64,000 bases of DNA from Alphaproteobacteria bacterium (GTDB taxonomy: Bacteria > Pseudomonadota > Alphaproteobacteria > Caulobacterales > Parvularculaceae): positions 124,001-188,000 of the forward strand of contig WGLS01000005.1 of NCBI GenBank assembly GCA_016125455.1. The letters are read 5' to 3'. The notes beneath the pieces were generated by a model that was not told where the DNA came from, made no database searches, and saw nothing but the letters and a program-made list of their open reading frames with translations. This document shows, piece by piece, positions 33,759 through 42,659 of the stretch (position 1 is the first letter of the stretch; every line of letters starts with the position of its first letter). The translations under genes and the position numbers were made by a program.

Positions 33759-34967
33759 ATGCCAAAGTCGAAATCCACGAAGGATGCGCTCGCCGGCCGC
33801 GCCCGTTCGTGGCTGATGGACGCGGCCTTTCCTCTCTGGACGGAGAAAGGCGTCGATGCGCGCGGCGGCTTCGTTGAGCGGCTGTCTCTTGATCTTGAAC
33901 AGGTTGACGACGATGCGACCCGGGTGCGCGTGCAGGCGCGCCAGACCTATGCGTTTGCGGTCGCCCACCGGATGGGCTTCCGGCATGGCCGGGAACTGGC
34001 GCGGATGGGCGCTGACCGGCTGGTGCGGCTGGCGTTGGCGGACGGACGATTGCCGGGGCGGCTGATGGCCTCTGGCGGCGGTCGGATCGGCCACGACGTT
34101 GAGCTCTATGACTGCGCGTTCACGATGATGGCCCTGTTTGAGGTCGCGGCGGCGACTGGCGACGGGTCCGCGCTCGCCGGCGCGACGGAAGCGTTCGCGC
34201 GGATCGTTCGTACCCTTCGGCTGCCCGATGGCGAAGGGTTTCGGGAACGCCTGCCGGGGGATGCCGGCTCCATCGATGGGCAGCGCGACGATCGCGGCTT
34301 CGACAATGACGAGCGAGTTGAAAAGCCGCCGCGCGAGCAGAACCCGCACATGCATCTCTTCGAAGCCTGCCTCGCCGGCTACCGGGCGACGCGTGATATT
34401 CGCTATCTCGACGAAGCGGCGGCAATCGGCCGTTTTGTCTTTACGAATTTCTATCGTCGCGACCTCGGCCTCGTCGAACTGCATCGGCGCGGCGCGTCCG
34501 TCGCGGACAATCGGATCGAGCCCGGCCACCTTTTTGAGTGGTCATGGCTCCTTCGGGCCCCGGCCGCGTTCCGCAACGCCGCCGCGAGGGACCTGGAGGC
34601 GGACCTGCCAGCGGGCCTGGCCGATGACCTATTGCGGCGCGCCGAAGGCCTCGCCACTGACGCGGGCCGGGTGCTCCTCGCCCATGACCTTCAGGGCGCG
34701 CCGATCGATCCGAGAGCGCGGACCTGGACCGCGACGGAGGCGTTGCGCGGAGCGGTCGCGGCCTGGCGAGCCGGACGCGATGGCGCTTCGGACAACATAG
34801 AACGTTTTGGCGAGCGGCTCTTTGACGACCATCTGCGCGACGACGGCGCATGGATGGACATGGTCGACATCGACGGGGCGCCGCTGTCGGAGGATGTGAC
34901 GGCCGCCAGCCTTTACCACATTGTGGGCGCACTCGATGCGCTAATTTCGGCGACGGCCGAACGGTGA
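33759..34967 (+). CDS. AGE-family epimerase/isomerase, possible mannose-6-phosphate isomerase
   Basis: 402 residues with the (alpha/alpha)6-barrel pattern of N-acylglucosamine 2-epimerases. Recognisable stretches are FPLWTEKGVDARGGFVERLSLD, RVRVQARQTYAFAVAHRMGF, YDCAFTMMALFEVAAATGD, QNPHMHLFEACLAGYRATRD and IEPGHLFEWSWLLRAPAAF. The paired histidines in QNPHMHLFEA and PGHLFEW are the active-site ones in this family. Some AGE-fold enzymes isomerise mannose 6-phosphate and fructose 6-phosphate. Since the ManC at 38783 lacks a fused isomerase domain, this protein may feed the GDP-mannose and GDP-fucose branch. No phosphomannomutase was seen. Confidence 0.85.
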   Translation: MPKSKSTKDALAGRARSWLMDAAFPLWTEKGVDARGGFVERLSLDLEQVDDDATRVRVQARQTYAFAVAHRMGFRHGRELARMGADRLVRLALADGRLPGRLMASGGGRIGHDVELYDCAFTMMALFEVAAATGDGSALAGATEAFARIVRTLRLPDGEGFRERLPGDAGSIDGQRDDRGFDNDERVEKPPREQNPHMHLFEACLAGYRATRDIRYLDEAAAIGRFVFTNFYRRDLGLVELHRRGASVADNRIEPGHLFEWSWLLRAPAAFRNAAARDLEADLPAGLADDLLRRAEGLATDAGRVLLAHDLQGAPIDPRARTWTATEALRGAVAAWRAGRDGASDNIERFGERLFDDHLRDDGAWMDMVDIDGAPLSEDVTAASLYHIVGALDALISATAER

Positions 34968-35181
34968 ACGCGGCGACGCGGACGCGAACCGAAGCCCGCC
35001 ACGTTAAGGCGATATCCAGTCGTCGCCTTTACCCTTGGCCCGTCATGTGGGACCGGAAACGGCGCTAGGACCCGAACCGCCGCGGGCTAGCATCGCGCCG
35101 CGCCCTCTGGCCGGACGAGCGACGAAGCATCAGCGGCGCGGATTTGCGTCCGGGATCGGGAACGACGAGAAGAGCGACGAA
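34968..35181 (+). promoter_or_regulatory. Intergenic region before rmlB with a short hairpin
   Basis: 214 bases without a gene. A stem AAGGCGA(35006-35012)/TCGCCTT(35023-35029) with a ten-base loop lies 38 bases after the AGE gene. It is followed by TTACCCTTGG rather than a T run, so at best it is a weak terminator. The rest probably holds the rml promoter, but no convincing -35/-10 pair was found. GAGAAGAG at 35167 is a good ribosome-binding site for ATG 35182. Confidence 0.35.
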
Positions 35182-36246
35182 ATGGGCGATGCGATGAAAA
35201 TCCTGGTCACCGGCGGCGCCGGCTTCATCGGTTCGGCGGTGGTGCGCACGGCGCTCGCACGCGGCCATGAAGTGGTGAATTTCGACAGCCTGACCTATGC
35301 GGCGAACCTCGACAATCTCGCTGGCTGCGAAGGCGCGCAGGGGTATGCGTTCGTGAGGGGCGACATCTGCGACCCGGACGCCGTGGCGGCGGCGCTCGAG
35401 GCGCATCAGCCCGACGCGATCATGCATCTCGCGGCTGAAAGCCATGTCGACCGGTCTATCGACGGCCCGGGCGCGTTCGTCGAAACCAATATCGTCGGCA
35501 CCTACCGCCTGCTGCAGGCCGCGCGCGGCTATCGCGATCGGTTGCCGGCGGAAAGGGCGTCGCGCTTCCGCTTTCATCATGTGTCTACGGATGAAGTCTA
35601 CGGCACGCTGGGGACCGAAGGGCTTTTTACCGAGGAGACGCCCTACAAGCCGAATTCGCCCTATTCGGCGTCGAAGGCGAGTTCCGATTTCCTCGTAAGG
35701 GCCTGGGGCGAGACCTACGGCTTGCCGGTCGTCACCAGCAACTGCTCGAACAACTACGGACCCTGCCAACACCCCGAAAAGCTCATTCCGGTGGTCATCC
35801 TGAACGCCCTTGAAGGGCGCGCAATCCCTGTTTACGGGGCCGGCGAGAACATCCGGGACTGGCTATTCGTCGACGATCACGCCGATGCGCTGCTTCTCGT
35901 GCTGGCGCAGGGAAGGCTTGGCGAAACCTATAATATCGGCGGCTGCAACGAGCGCCGGAACATCGACCTTGTTCGGACGATCTGCGGTCTCATGGACGAA
36001 CGGCGGCCGAAAAACCGGCCCCACGAAGAGTTGATCGAGTTCGTGACCGATCGGCCGGGGCACGACCTGCGCTATGCGATCGACGCCTCGAAGATCGAGC
36101 GGGAACTCGGATGGCTGCCGTCAGTGACTGTGGAAGAGGGCATGCGCCGAACCGTTGATTGGTATCTGGAGAACGAAGACTGGTGGCGTGCGGTGCGCGC
36201 GCGCGGGCATGCCGGCGACCGGATCGGCCTCGGCGGCAAAAGGTGA
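35182..36246 (+). CDS. rmlB: dTDP-glucose 4,6-dehydratase
   Basis: 354 residues from ATG 35182, chosen over 35194 because GAGAAGAG stands seven bases before it. [16 protein letters not shown] binds [19 protein letters not shown] is the RmlB hallmark, the catalytic Asp-Glu and Tyr-Lys are in [13 protein letters not shown] and [13 protein letters not shown], and [19 protein letters not shown] follows. It makes dTDP-4-keto-6-deoxyglucose, the first committed intermediate of dTDP-L-rhamnose. The four rml genes run B-A-C-D on one strand; the order differs from the common enteric rmlBDAC. It is the second RmlB-like gene in the window. Confidence 0.97.
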   Translation: MGDAMKILVTGGAGFIGSAVVRTALARGHEVVNFDSLTYAANLDNLAGCEGAQGYAFVRGDICDPDAVAAALEAHQPDAIMHLAAESHVDRSIDGPGAFVETNIVGTYRLLQAARGYRDRLPAERASRFRFHHVSTDEVYGTLGTEGLFTEETPYKPNSPYSASKASSDFLVRAWGETYGLPVVTSNCSNNYGPCQHPEKLIPVVILNALEGRAIPVYGAGENIRDWLFVDDHADALLLVLAQGRLGETYNIGGCNERRNIDLVRTICGLMDERRPKNRPHEELIEFVTDRPGHDLRYAIDASKIERELGWLPSVTVEEGMRRTVDWYLENEDWWRAVRARGHAGDRIGLGGKR

Positions 36247-36256
36247 GAACCGGGCA

Positions 36257-37132
36257 ATGAAGGGCATCATTCTCGCCGGCGGGTCCGGCACGCGGCTTTA
36301 TCCAATGACCAAGGCGGTCTGCAAGCAGCTGCTGCCGATCTACGACAAGCCGATGATCTATTATCCGCTGACGACGCTCATGCTGGCGGGCGTGCGGGAC
36401 ATTCTCATCATCACGACGCCGGAGGATCGCGCGATTTTTGAACGGCTGCTAGGCGACGGGGCGGACTGGGGCGTTTCGCTGAGCTATGCGGTGCAACCAA
36501 AGCCCGAAGGCCTCGCCCAGGCGTTCATCATCGGCGAAGAGTTCATCGATGGCGGGAAATGCGCGCTGGTGCTCGGCGACAACATCTTTTTCGGCGACGG
36601 CCTAGCTGACCTGCTCCAGGACGCCGCGAGGCTGACCTCCGGGGCGGTCGTGTTTGGCAGCCACGTGCAGGACCCGCAGCGCTATGGCGTCGTCGAGTTC
36701 GGGCCCGACGGGACGGCATTGAGCATTGAGGAAAAGCCCGCCCGGCCGAAGTCCAACTACGCCGTCACGGGGCTCTATTTCTACGACGAAACCGTGTGCG
36801 AGCGGGCGCGCGACGTAAAGCCGTCCGCGCGCGGCGAACTGGAGATAACGACTCTGAATGAAATGTACCTTGCCGATGGCCAGCTTGGCGTCAGCCTGCT
36901 CGGCCGCGGCTATGCCTGGCTCGACACGGGCACCTGTTCCTCGTTGCTGCAGGCGGCCCAGTTTGTCGAGACGATCGAGGCGAGGCAGGGGTTGAAAATC
37001 GGTTGCGTCGAAGAAGTCGCATTTCGCATGGGATGGATCGACGCCGCCCAGCTTGAGAGGCTCGCTGCGCCGCTCATGAAAGGCGGGTACGGACAGTATC
37101 TTGTTGGCCTGTTGAGCGACAAGGTCTACTAG
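36257..37132 (+). CDS. rmlA: Glucose-1-phosphate thymidylyltransferase
   Basis: 291 residues from ATG 36257, 10 bases after rmlB; upstream extension in the ORF track lies inside rml[21 protein letters not shown] is the nucleotidyltransferase signature, followed by [32 protein letters not shown], the metal Asp in [13 protein letters not shown] and [19 protein letters not shown]. It couples dTTP to glucose 1-phosphate and is normally feedback-inhibited by dTDP-rhamnose. Length and motifs are standard. A 133-base gap separates it from rmlC. Confidence 0.97.
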   Translation: MKGIILAGGSGTRLYPMTKAVCKQLLPIYDKPMIYYPLTTLMLAGVRDILIITTPEDRAIFERLLGDGADWGVSLSYAVQPKPEGLAQAFIIGEEFIDGGKCALVLGDNIFFGDGLADLLQDAARLTSGAVVFGSHVQDPQRYGVVEFGPDGTALSIEEKPARPKSNYAVTGLYFYDETVCERARDVKPSARGELEITTLNEMYLADGQLGVSLLGRGYAWLDTGTCSSLLQAAQFVETIEARQGLKIGCVEEVAFRMGWIDAAQLERLAAPLMKGGYGQYLVGLLSDKVY

Positions 37133-37265
37133 AGCGGCGTCGAAAAGATCTGAGTCAAGAACTTGCTCCCGGTTTCCGGCTCGTCGCATGTTCTGATGAG
37201 GAACCGGCATTCACTTCGTCGGACAATCCCTTTGATCGAACGGTCCCCGGAAGGAAGCGCAGCAA

Positions 37266-37817
37266 ATGGAAATTTCGGAACTCGGCATCCCGGGCGTGTT
37301 CACGCTCGCGCCACGGCGGTTCGAGGACGATCGCGGTTACTTCGTCGAGACATATACAAAGAACAAGTTCGACGCGCTGCTTGAAGGGCTTGAATTCGTC
37401 CAGGACAACGAAAGCTATTCGCGCGATAGGCACACCGTGCGCGGACTGCACTATCAGTCGCCGCCCCACGCTCAGGACAAGCTCGTCCGCGTCGTCAGGG
37501 GGCGCATCTTCGACGTGGTCGTCGATGTGCGGAAGGCCTCGCCGACCTATGGCCAATGGGTCGGCAAGGAGCTTTCCGACGCCAACGGTCTGCAGCTCCT
37601 GGCTCCGAAAGGCTTCCTGCACGGCTTCATGACGCTGGAGCCGGACACCATCGTCGCCTACAAGGTGACGGCGTTTTACCACGGGCCTTCCGATGGCGGG
37701 GTCTACTGGGCGTCGCCGGAGCTTGGCGTCGACTGGCCGGTTGGCGAGGGCGAGGCGACCTTGTCCGACAAGGACGCGCGCGCCGGCCGCTTCGCTGAGT
37801 TCACGTCCCCGTTTTGA
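37266..37817 (+). CDS. rmlC: dTDP-4-dehydrorhamnose 3,5-epimerase
   Basis: 183 residues, the normal cupin length. PRRFEDDRGYFVETYTKN, FVQDNESYSRDRHTVRGLHYQ (the conserved catalytic His is in RGLHYQ), RVVRGRIFDVVVDVRKASPTYG and APKGFLHGFMTLEPDTIVAYKV are all present. GGAAGGAAG lies 10-15 bases before the ATG. It epimerises C3 and C5 of the keto sugar. The 132 bases upstream hold an imperfect repeat (CCGGTTTCC and GGAACCGG, about 25 bases apart) that might mark a small control element or a transcript boundary. Confidence 0.97.
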   Translation: MEISELGIPGVFTLAPRRFEDDRGYFVETYTKNKFDALLEGLEFVQDNESYSRDRHTVRGLHYQSPPHAQDKLVRVVRGRIFDVVVDVRKASPTYGQWVGKELSDANGLQLLAPKGFLHGFMTLEPDTIVAYKVTAFYHGPSDGGVYWASPELGVDWPVGEGEATLSDKDARAGRFAEFTSPF

Positions 37818-37831
37818 ATGCGGGCGCCAAC

Positions 37832-38725
37832 ATGAAGATTTTTGTCGCAGGCGCCGCCGGTCAGGTCGCCAGTTCCCTCGTTCAGCGCGCCGCCCTTGGC
37901 GGCTATGACCTGACGGCGGCCGGCCGCCCCGAACTCGACCTTCTTGATGCCGCGAGCATCGACGCGGCGATCGCCGCCCACCGGCCGGACGTGGTCGTCA
38001 ATGCCGCTGCCTACACTGCCGTCGACCAGGCGGAAAATGACGCTGACGCCGCGCGCCAGCTCAACGCCACGGGCGCCGAAGCCCTCGCGCGCGCGGCCGC
38101 ATCCGCCGGCGCGTCAATCATTCATCTGTCAACAGACTATGTGTATGACGGGTCGAAGCGGGCGCCTTACGTCGAGACGGACCCGACAGCGCCGCTCTGC
38201 GTTTATGGCCATACGAAGCTCGAAGGGGAGCGCCTGGTCGCGGCCGCCAATCCCCGAGCGATCATTCTGCGCACCGCATGGGTGTTCAGTCCGTTTGGCA
38301 AGAACTTCGTGAAGACTATGCTGCGGCTGGCGGCTTCGAATGATGTGGTGAATGTCGTCGACGATCAGCATGGATCGCCGACCTATGCGCCCGATCTTGC
38401 CGACGCGATTCTTGGCGTTGCAGGAAGAGCGAGCGCGGAGGGCGCTTCAGGGTCCGCGGCGTCAGGCATTTTTCATGCTGCCGGTTCAGGCTATGCGACG
38501 TGGGCCGACGTCGCAGCGGAGACCTTCGCGGCAAGCGCCGCGCTCGGCGGTCCGGCGAGCCGGGTCAACCGCATCAGCTCGGCCGATTATCCGACGCCGG
38601 TCACCCGGCCGGCGAACTCGCGGCTGGATGGCGCCAAACTCGGCGCAGTTTTCGGGGTCCAGCTGCGCGACTGGCGCGCCGGCGTTCATGACTGCGTCGC
38701 ACGACTGTTGCAGGACGCTGCGTAG
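37832..38725 (+). CDS. rmlD: dTDP-4-dehydrorhamnose reductase
   Basis: 297 residues from ATG 37832, 14 bases after rmlC; a TTG at 37814 overlapping the rmlC stop is a less likely start. MKIFVAGAAGQVASSLVQ binds the cofactor, VVNAAAYTAVDQAENDADAA is the family hallmark, and the catalytic set is in IHLSTDYVYDGSKRAPYVE and CVYGHTKLEGERL (YxxxK). It reduces the 4-keto group to give dTDP-L-rhamnose and completes the rml set in this window. 57 bases separate it from manC; they hold a short CGCGCC/GGCGCG repeat. Confidence 0.96.
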   Translation: MKIFVAGAAGQVASSLVQRAALGGYDLTAAGRPELDLLDAASIDAAIAAHRPDVVVNAAAYTAVDQAENDADAARQLNATGAEALARAAASAGASIIHLSTDYVYDGSKRAPYVETDPTAPLCVYGHTKLEGERLVAAANPRAIILRTAWVFSPFGKNFVKTMLRLAASNDVVNVVDDQHGSPTYAPDLADAILGVAGRASAEGASGSAASGIFHAAGSGYATWADVAAETFAASAALGGPASRVNRISSADYPTPVTRPANSRLDGAKLGAVFGVQLRDWRAGVHDCVARLLQDAA

Positions 38726-38782
38726 CGCGCTCGCGCCGACCGGACTGGTTGGCGCGCGACGGCGTTCCGACCTAGGGTCGCA

Positions 38783-39886
38783 ATGCAAACTGGAGGCTTC
38801 GTGACGAAACGGATCGACGTTCGGCCGGTAATCATGTCTGGCGGATCGGGCACGCGACTGTGGCCGATGTCGCGGCGCGCGCGGCCGAAGCAATTCCACC
38901 CGGCGACCGGCGAGACGAGCCTGTTCCAGTCGACCCTGCAGCGGGTGACGTCCGCGCGGGGCCCGTTTCTGGATCCGGTCATTCTCGCTAGCGTCGACCA
39001 TGAAGCGATCATCCGCCAGGAACTCGATGCAATCGGCGTTGTGGAGAAGGCGATCCTGCTTGAGCCCGTCGTGCGCAATACGGCGCCGGCGATCGCGGCG
39101 ATGGCGGTGCTGATCGCTGCCGATTCAGGCGGCGATGTCGCCGTCGTTCTGCCTGCGGATCACATGATCGCTGAAGTCGACGACTTCGCTGCGGCGCTGG
39201 CCGCCGGCGCGCCCGTTGCGGCTGAAGGCAAGATCGTCACCTTCGGCGTGACGCCCGCTTATGCGGAGACGGGTTACGGTTACATCCAGGCCGGCGCGCC
39301 CTGTGGCGCGGGCGCGTTCGCTGTCAAGGCGTTCAAGGAAAAGCCGCGCCTCGACATCGCGCAAGCCTATGTCGACGATGGCGGGTATTTCTGGAACGGC
39401 GGCATCTTCATGTTCCGGCCGGACGTGATGCTGGACGAGATGGAACGCCATTGCCCGCAGATCCTCGAGGGCGCCCGCCGTGCGGTTGGCGCGGCGCGAC
39501 GCGCGGGCACGTCGGTTTATCTCGATGCGGATGCTTTTGGGGCGTGCGAGCCGGTTTCGATCGACAATGCCGTCATGGAGCTCACCGATCGGGCCGCCGT
39601 TGCGCCGCTCGACGTAGGCTGGTCGGACGTCGGTTCGTGGGCTGCGTGGGGCGAGATCGTCGCGAAGGACGAGGCGGGAAACGCGCAACGCGGCGATATC
39701 GCGCTGATCGACGCGCGCGACGTGCTGGCGTGGTCCGATGGTCCGATGGTGGGGGCGATCGGGGTGGAAAATCTCGTCATCATCGTTTCTGAAGGTCGCG
39801 TTCTCGTGGCGCCAAAGTCCCGCGCGCAGGACGTGAAAAGGCTTGTGGAACGCCTGAAGGCCGAAGGTCGCGACGACCTGCTGTGA
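38783..39886 (+). CDS. manC: Mannose-1-phosphate guanylyltransferase (short form, no isomerase domain)
   Basis: 367 residues. VRPVIMSGGSGTRLWPMSRR is the GMP signature, followed by PKQFHPATGETSLFQSTLQR, VVLPADHMIAEVD, FKEKPRLDIAQAYVDDGGYFWNGGIFMF and PLDVGWSDVGSWAAW. It couples GTP to mannose 1-phosphate. The common bifunctional form has ~120 further residues of cupin-type phosphomannose isomerase; that domain is missing here, leaving room for the AGE-fold protein at 33759 to do that step. Product feeds gmd-fcl. Confidence 0.95.
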   Translation: MQTGGFVTKRIDVRPVIMSGGSGTRLWPMSRRARPKQFHPATGETSLFQSTLQRVTSARGPFLDPVILASVDHEAIIRQELDAIGVVEKAILLEPVVRNTAPAIAAMAVLIAADSGGDVAVVLPADHMIAEVDDFAAALAAGAPVAAEGKIVTFGVTPAYAETGYGYIQAGAPCGAGAFAVKAFKEKPRLDIAQAYVDDGGYFWNGGIFMFRPDVMLDEMERHCPQILEGARRAVGAARRAGTSVYLDADAFGACEPVSIDNAVMELTDRAAVAPLDVGWSDVGSWAAWGEIVAKDEAGNAQRGDIALIDARDVLAWSDGPMVGAIGVENLVIIVSEGRVLVAPKSRAQDVKRLVERLKAEGRDDLL

Positions 39887-39943
39887 CCGAAGGCTGCAAC
39901 GCCAGCGGGATTGACCGCTGCGCTATCTGAATGGCTGGAGTTC

Positions 39944-40648
39944 ATGACCAACGGGCCAGAATTGATTTCCTTCGCATCGAGGCAGGCGATGGCCGATCGC
40001 GTCGCCGATCTGGTGCAGGCGGAGTTGGCGCGGGGCATAGGGTCCGATGGCCATGCGGAATGCGCCGTATCTGGCGGATCGACGCCGGAGGCGCTCTATC
40101 GCACGCTTGTGCGCCGCGACGTTCCGTGGGGGAAGGTCGGCCTGACGCTGGTCGATGAGCGATGGACGCCCCCCGATCATCCGCGGTCAAATGAAACATT
40201 CGTCCGACGGTCGTTTGAGGGCGCGCCGATCCGGGCGTTGAGGGGGCTCTATCGTCCGGCGCCGACGCCGGCCGATGCGCTGGCGCAGGTGGAAGCGTCA
40301 CTCGCGGACATAGGAAAGCCTTTCGACGTCGTCATCCTTGGCATCGGTCCGGACGGCCATTCGGCGTCCTGGTTTCCCCATGCGCACGGCCTTTCAACCG
40401 CGCTTGCGAGCAAGGCGATGGTCGCGACGGTCCGCGCCATCCGCAGCGACGTCACCCAGGACGAAGTTGACCGCATGACACTGACGGTGTCCGCCGTGGC
40501 CTCGGCGCGGCGGATAGTCCTCTTGCTGGCGGGGATGGACAAGCGGGCGGCGTTCGAGGCCGCCCGTGGCGAGGGGCCGGTGGAGGCGATGCCGGTGCGG
40601 GCGATCTTGCGGACCCGGCCTGACCTTTGGGCGTGCTGGGCGCCCTGA
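39944..40648 (+). CDS. pgl: 6-phosphogluconolactonase
   Basis: 234 residues from ATG 39944 with GGAG five bases before; the ORF-track start 33 bases earlier lacks such a site. CAVSGGSTPEALYRTL, TLVDERWTPPDHPRSNE and VILGIGPDGHSASWFPH are the three DevB/Pgl motifs, and TLTVSAVASARRIVLLLAG fits the C-terminal part. It hydrolyses 6-phosphogluconolactone in the pentose phosphate route. Its genes usually sit with zwf and edd; here it is between manC and gtrA, and may help supply ribulose 5-phosphate for the Kdo module, which is inference. Confidence 0.92.
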   Translation: MTNGPELISFASRQAMADRVADLVQAELARGIGSDGHAECAVSGGSTPEALYRTLVRRDVPWGKVGLTLVDERWTPPDHPRSNETFVRRSFEGAPIRALRGLYRPAPTPADALAQVEASLADIGKPFDVVILGIGPDGHSASWFPHAHGLSTALASKAMVATVRAIRSDVTQDEVDRMTLTVSAVASARRIVLLLAGMDKRAAFEAARGEGPVEAMPVRAILRTRPDLWACWAP

Positions 40649-40689
40649 AGCGTTGGTCCATGCGCGTGCAGTCGCCGCCGGCAAACCCC

Positions 40690-41130
40690 TTACGCGTCCG
40701 GCCTGGCGGATCGTCGTATCTCCGGCTGCTGGCGAAACGTGAAAAGCGAATGGACGATAAAGCTGGCGGCCGGGTAGTAGCCGGCGCTGAGGAGCAGCGT
40801 CGTGCGGGCGTCCATGCCGATGCGCGACAGGCTGGCGACGAGCGCAAGCTGGACCGCGGCGATGCCGGCCGTGGCAATAAGGAAACGTGGCGCGGTGCGC
40901 CGGACTTCGCCCTCAATGCGAAACGTGATCCGCTTCTGGGCGAAATAGGAAACGACAAGGCTAACCGGATAGGCGATCAGGTGAGCCGTCGTGGCGGCGA
41001 GGCCGAGTTTGAGCAGTCCAATCCCGGTAAACAGGTAGACGAGCGTGCAGCCGACGCCCACGACGATGAAGCGCAGAAGGCGAAAACGGATCGCCGGATC
41101 TGATAGTCGCGCGGCAAGGTCGGCGATCAT
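40690..41130 (-). CDS. GtrA-family membrane protein
   Basis: 146 residues with four transmembrane segments. It begins IRFRLLRFIVVGVGCTLVYLF after a short polar lead, and continues LAATTAHLIAYPVSLVVSYFAQKRITF, the diagnostic GtrA stretch. GtrA proteins are believed to flip undecaprenyl-phosphate-linked sugars made by GtrB-type enzymes; a GtrB-like protein is encoded at 31934. It is on the opposite strand from the surrounding genes, convergent with pgl (41 bases) and divergent from the wecC-like gene. Confidence 0.9.
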   Translation of the reverse strand: MIADLAARLSDPAIRFRLLRFIVVGVGCTLVYLFTGIGLLKLGLAATTAHLIAYPVSLVVSYFAQKRITFRIEGEVRRTAPRFLIATAGIAAVQLALVASLSRIGMDARTTLLLSAGYYPAASFIVHSLFTFRQQPEIRRSARPDA

Positions 41131-41279
41131 TCGTTTCCACTCTCGGACGCACCGGGATCCGTCAATTAAACGAAATTTCAGTTAAAGTATGTCGCCCTGT
41201 GGTTCCGTCGCGCCGGCGCCGCCCCCGCGCGGGCGCGGTCGGGACGAAGGGCGAACTCCGTGGGGAGCGGATCAGGCAC
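41131..41279. promoter_or_regulatory. Divergent gtrA/wecC intergenic region with AT-rich core
   Basis: 149 bases separate two divergent genes. Around 41162-41190 the sequence (CAATTAAACGAAATTTCAG) is strikingly A/T-rich for this window. TTAA occurs twice, 12 bases apart, and not at the seven-base spacing of a CtrA site. Promoters for one or both genes are probable here from layout, but no standard -35/-10 pair is convincing. Confidence 0.4.
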
Positions 41280-42563
41280 GTGAAGATTGAAACCATATGC
41301 GTCGTCGGTCTCGGCTATGTGGGCTTGCCAACGGCCGCGCTTCTCGCGCGGGCCGGGTATCGCGTGCATGGCGCTGACGTAAGCGCCGCCGTCATCGATG
41401 CGCTGTCGTCAGGGCGCTGCCCGCTGGCGGAAAATGACGTCGCGGCGATTGTCGATCAGGCGCTGAAATCCGGCAACCTGACGGTCGGGCTCGCGCCGGT
41501 CCGCGCCGACGCCTATATCATCTGCGTACCAACGCCGGTGCTTCCGGACCGGTCCGCCGACCTGTCGATGGTGCGGGCTGCGGCGCGCGCTTGCGCGGCC
41601 GTCATCGAACGCGGCGCGCTCGTGATCCTCGAGTCGACAAGCCCGATAGGCACGACCCGCGACGTTGTCGGCGGCGAACTTGCCGCCCACGGCTGGGACG
41701 TCAATGCGGACCTTGACATCTGCTACTGTCCGGAGCGGGTGTTCCCCGGCGCGACCGTTCGGGAAATCCTCCAGAACGACAGGCTTGTCGGCGGACTGAC
41801 GTCCCGGGCGGCAGCGCGGGCGAAGGCGCTTTACGAGAGTTTCTGCGAAGGCAGCGCCCTGACGGCGGACGCGGAAGTCGCCGAGTTTTCGAAGCTGATG
41901 GAGAACACCTATCGCGACGTGAATATCGCGCTCGCGAACGTCTTTGCACGGATCGGCGAGGACCTTGGCGTGGATGTTCATGACGTCATCGCGCTCGCCA
42001 ATCGCCATCCGCGCGTCAACGTACTGCGGCCGGGGCCGGGCGTTGGCGGCCACTGCATTCCCGTCGACCCGTGGTTCCTGATCAACGCCGCTCCTGGGCC
42101 GAGCGATCTGTTGCGGGTTGCGCGGGACGTGAACGATGGCCAGGCGGCGCGGCTACTGGACCGGGCCGAAGCGGCGGGGCTCGCCCGGGGAGATGACGTC
42201 GCCATCCTCGGCGCCGCCTACCGCGGCAATCTCGATGATCCGCGGGAATCGCCCAGTCTCGCCATGCTCCACAACCTGAATGAGCGCGGCTATCGCTGGC
42301 GCATCCACGACCCGTTCGTGCGGCGCCTCGCGATGGAAACTGGCGAAACTGTGGAGGTGCGCCCCGCGATCGCCGACGCCCTCGAAGGCGCTGATGCCGC
42401 GATCGTCATGACGGACCACGCCGAATACCGGACCCTTGCGCCGGCCGTCTTCGCGCCGATGGCCGGCAAACTTATCATCGACGGGCATCGCATCCTGTCG
42501 GAAAGGGCGCTCGTCGAGGCGGGGTATCAGGTGTTGCCGATCGGCGCGGCGAAACGGGCGTAG
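41280..42563 (+). CDS. wecC: UDP-N-acetyl-D-mannosamine dehydrogenase (WecC-like)
   Basis: 427 residues from GTG 41280. TICVVGLGYVGLPTAALLARAG binds NAD, and LVILESTSPIGTTR, ICYCPERVFPGATV, LMENTYRDVNIALANVFA and ANRHPRVNVLRPGPGVGG follow. HCIPVDPWFL holds the catalytic cysteine. The CPERVFPG and ANRHPRVN forms are closer to WecC than to UDP-glucose dehydrogenase. It oxidises UDP-ManNAc to UDP-ManNAcA. With glmS and wecB at 52-55 kb the route from fructose 6-phosphate is largely covered. The next gene encodes a WbpE-like aminotransferase, so a different UDP-hexosaminuronate remains possible. Confidence 0.9.
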   Translation: MKIETICVVGLGYVGLPTAALLARAGYRVHGADVSAAVIDALSSGRCPLAENDVAAIVDQALKSGNLTVGLAPVRADAYIICVPTPVLPDRSADLSMVRAAARACAAVIERGALVILESTSPIGTTRDVVGGELAAHGWDVNADLDICYCPERVFPGATVREILQNDRLVGGLTSRAAARAKALYESFCEGSALTADAEVAEFSKLMENTYRDVNIALANVFARIGEDLGVDVHDVIALANRHPRVNVLRPGPGVGGHCIPVDPWFLINAAPGPSDLLRVARDVNDGQAARLLDRAEAAGLARGDDVAILGAAYRGNLDDPRESPSLAMLHNLNERGYRWRIHDPFVRRLAMETGETVEVRPAIADALEGADAAIVMTDHAEYRTLAPAVFAPMAGKLIIDGHRILSERALVEAGYQVLPIGAAKRA

Positions 42564-42659
42564 CACGCTGCGGGCCGGCCATTTGCCGCGGTCGCTATCC
42601 ATTCCGCCTTCGATCGAATAGCTTGAGTTTCATGGCGAAGCTGACTTCAAGCATGAGTA
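42564..42659 (+). promoter_or_regulatory. Short intergenic region with a perfect 10-bp palindrome
   Basis: 96 bases lie between the wecC-like gene and the aminotransferase gene. TTCGATCGAA at 42609-42618 is a perfect palindrome 41 bases before the ATG and could be an operator half-pair. No -35/-10 pair was confirmed. Palindromes of this length occur by chance, so the call is weak. Confidence 0.25.

Noticed and set aside
41160-41195. Possible CtrA site (two TTAA)
   Set aside because: The two TTAA are 12 bases apart instead of the seven expected for TTAA-N7-TTAA.
41280-42563. Reading this gene as UDP-glucose 6-dehydrogenase
   Set aside because: CYCPERVFPG, ENTYRDVNIALAN and ANRHPRVN follow WecC rather than Ugd, and wecB and glmS are in the same window.
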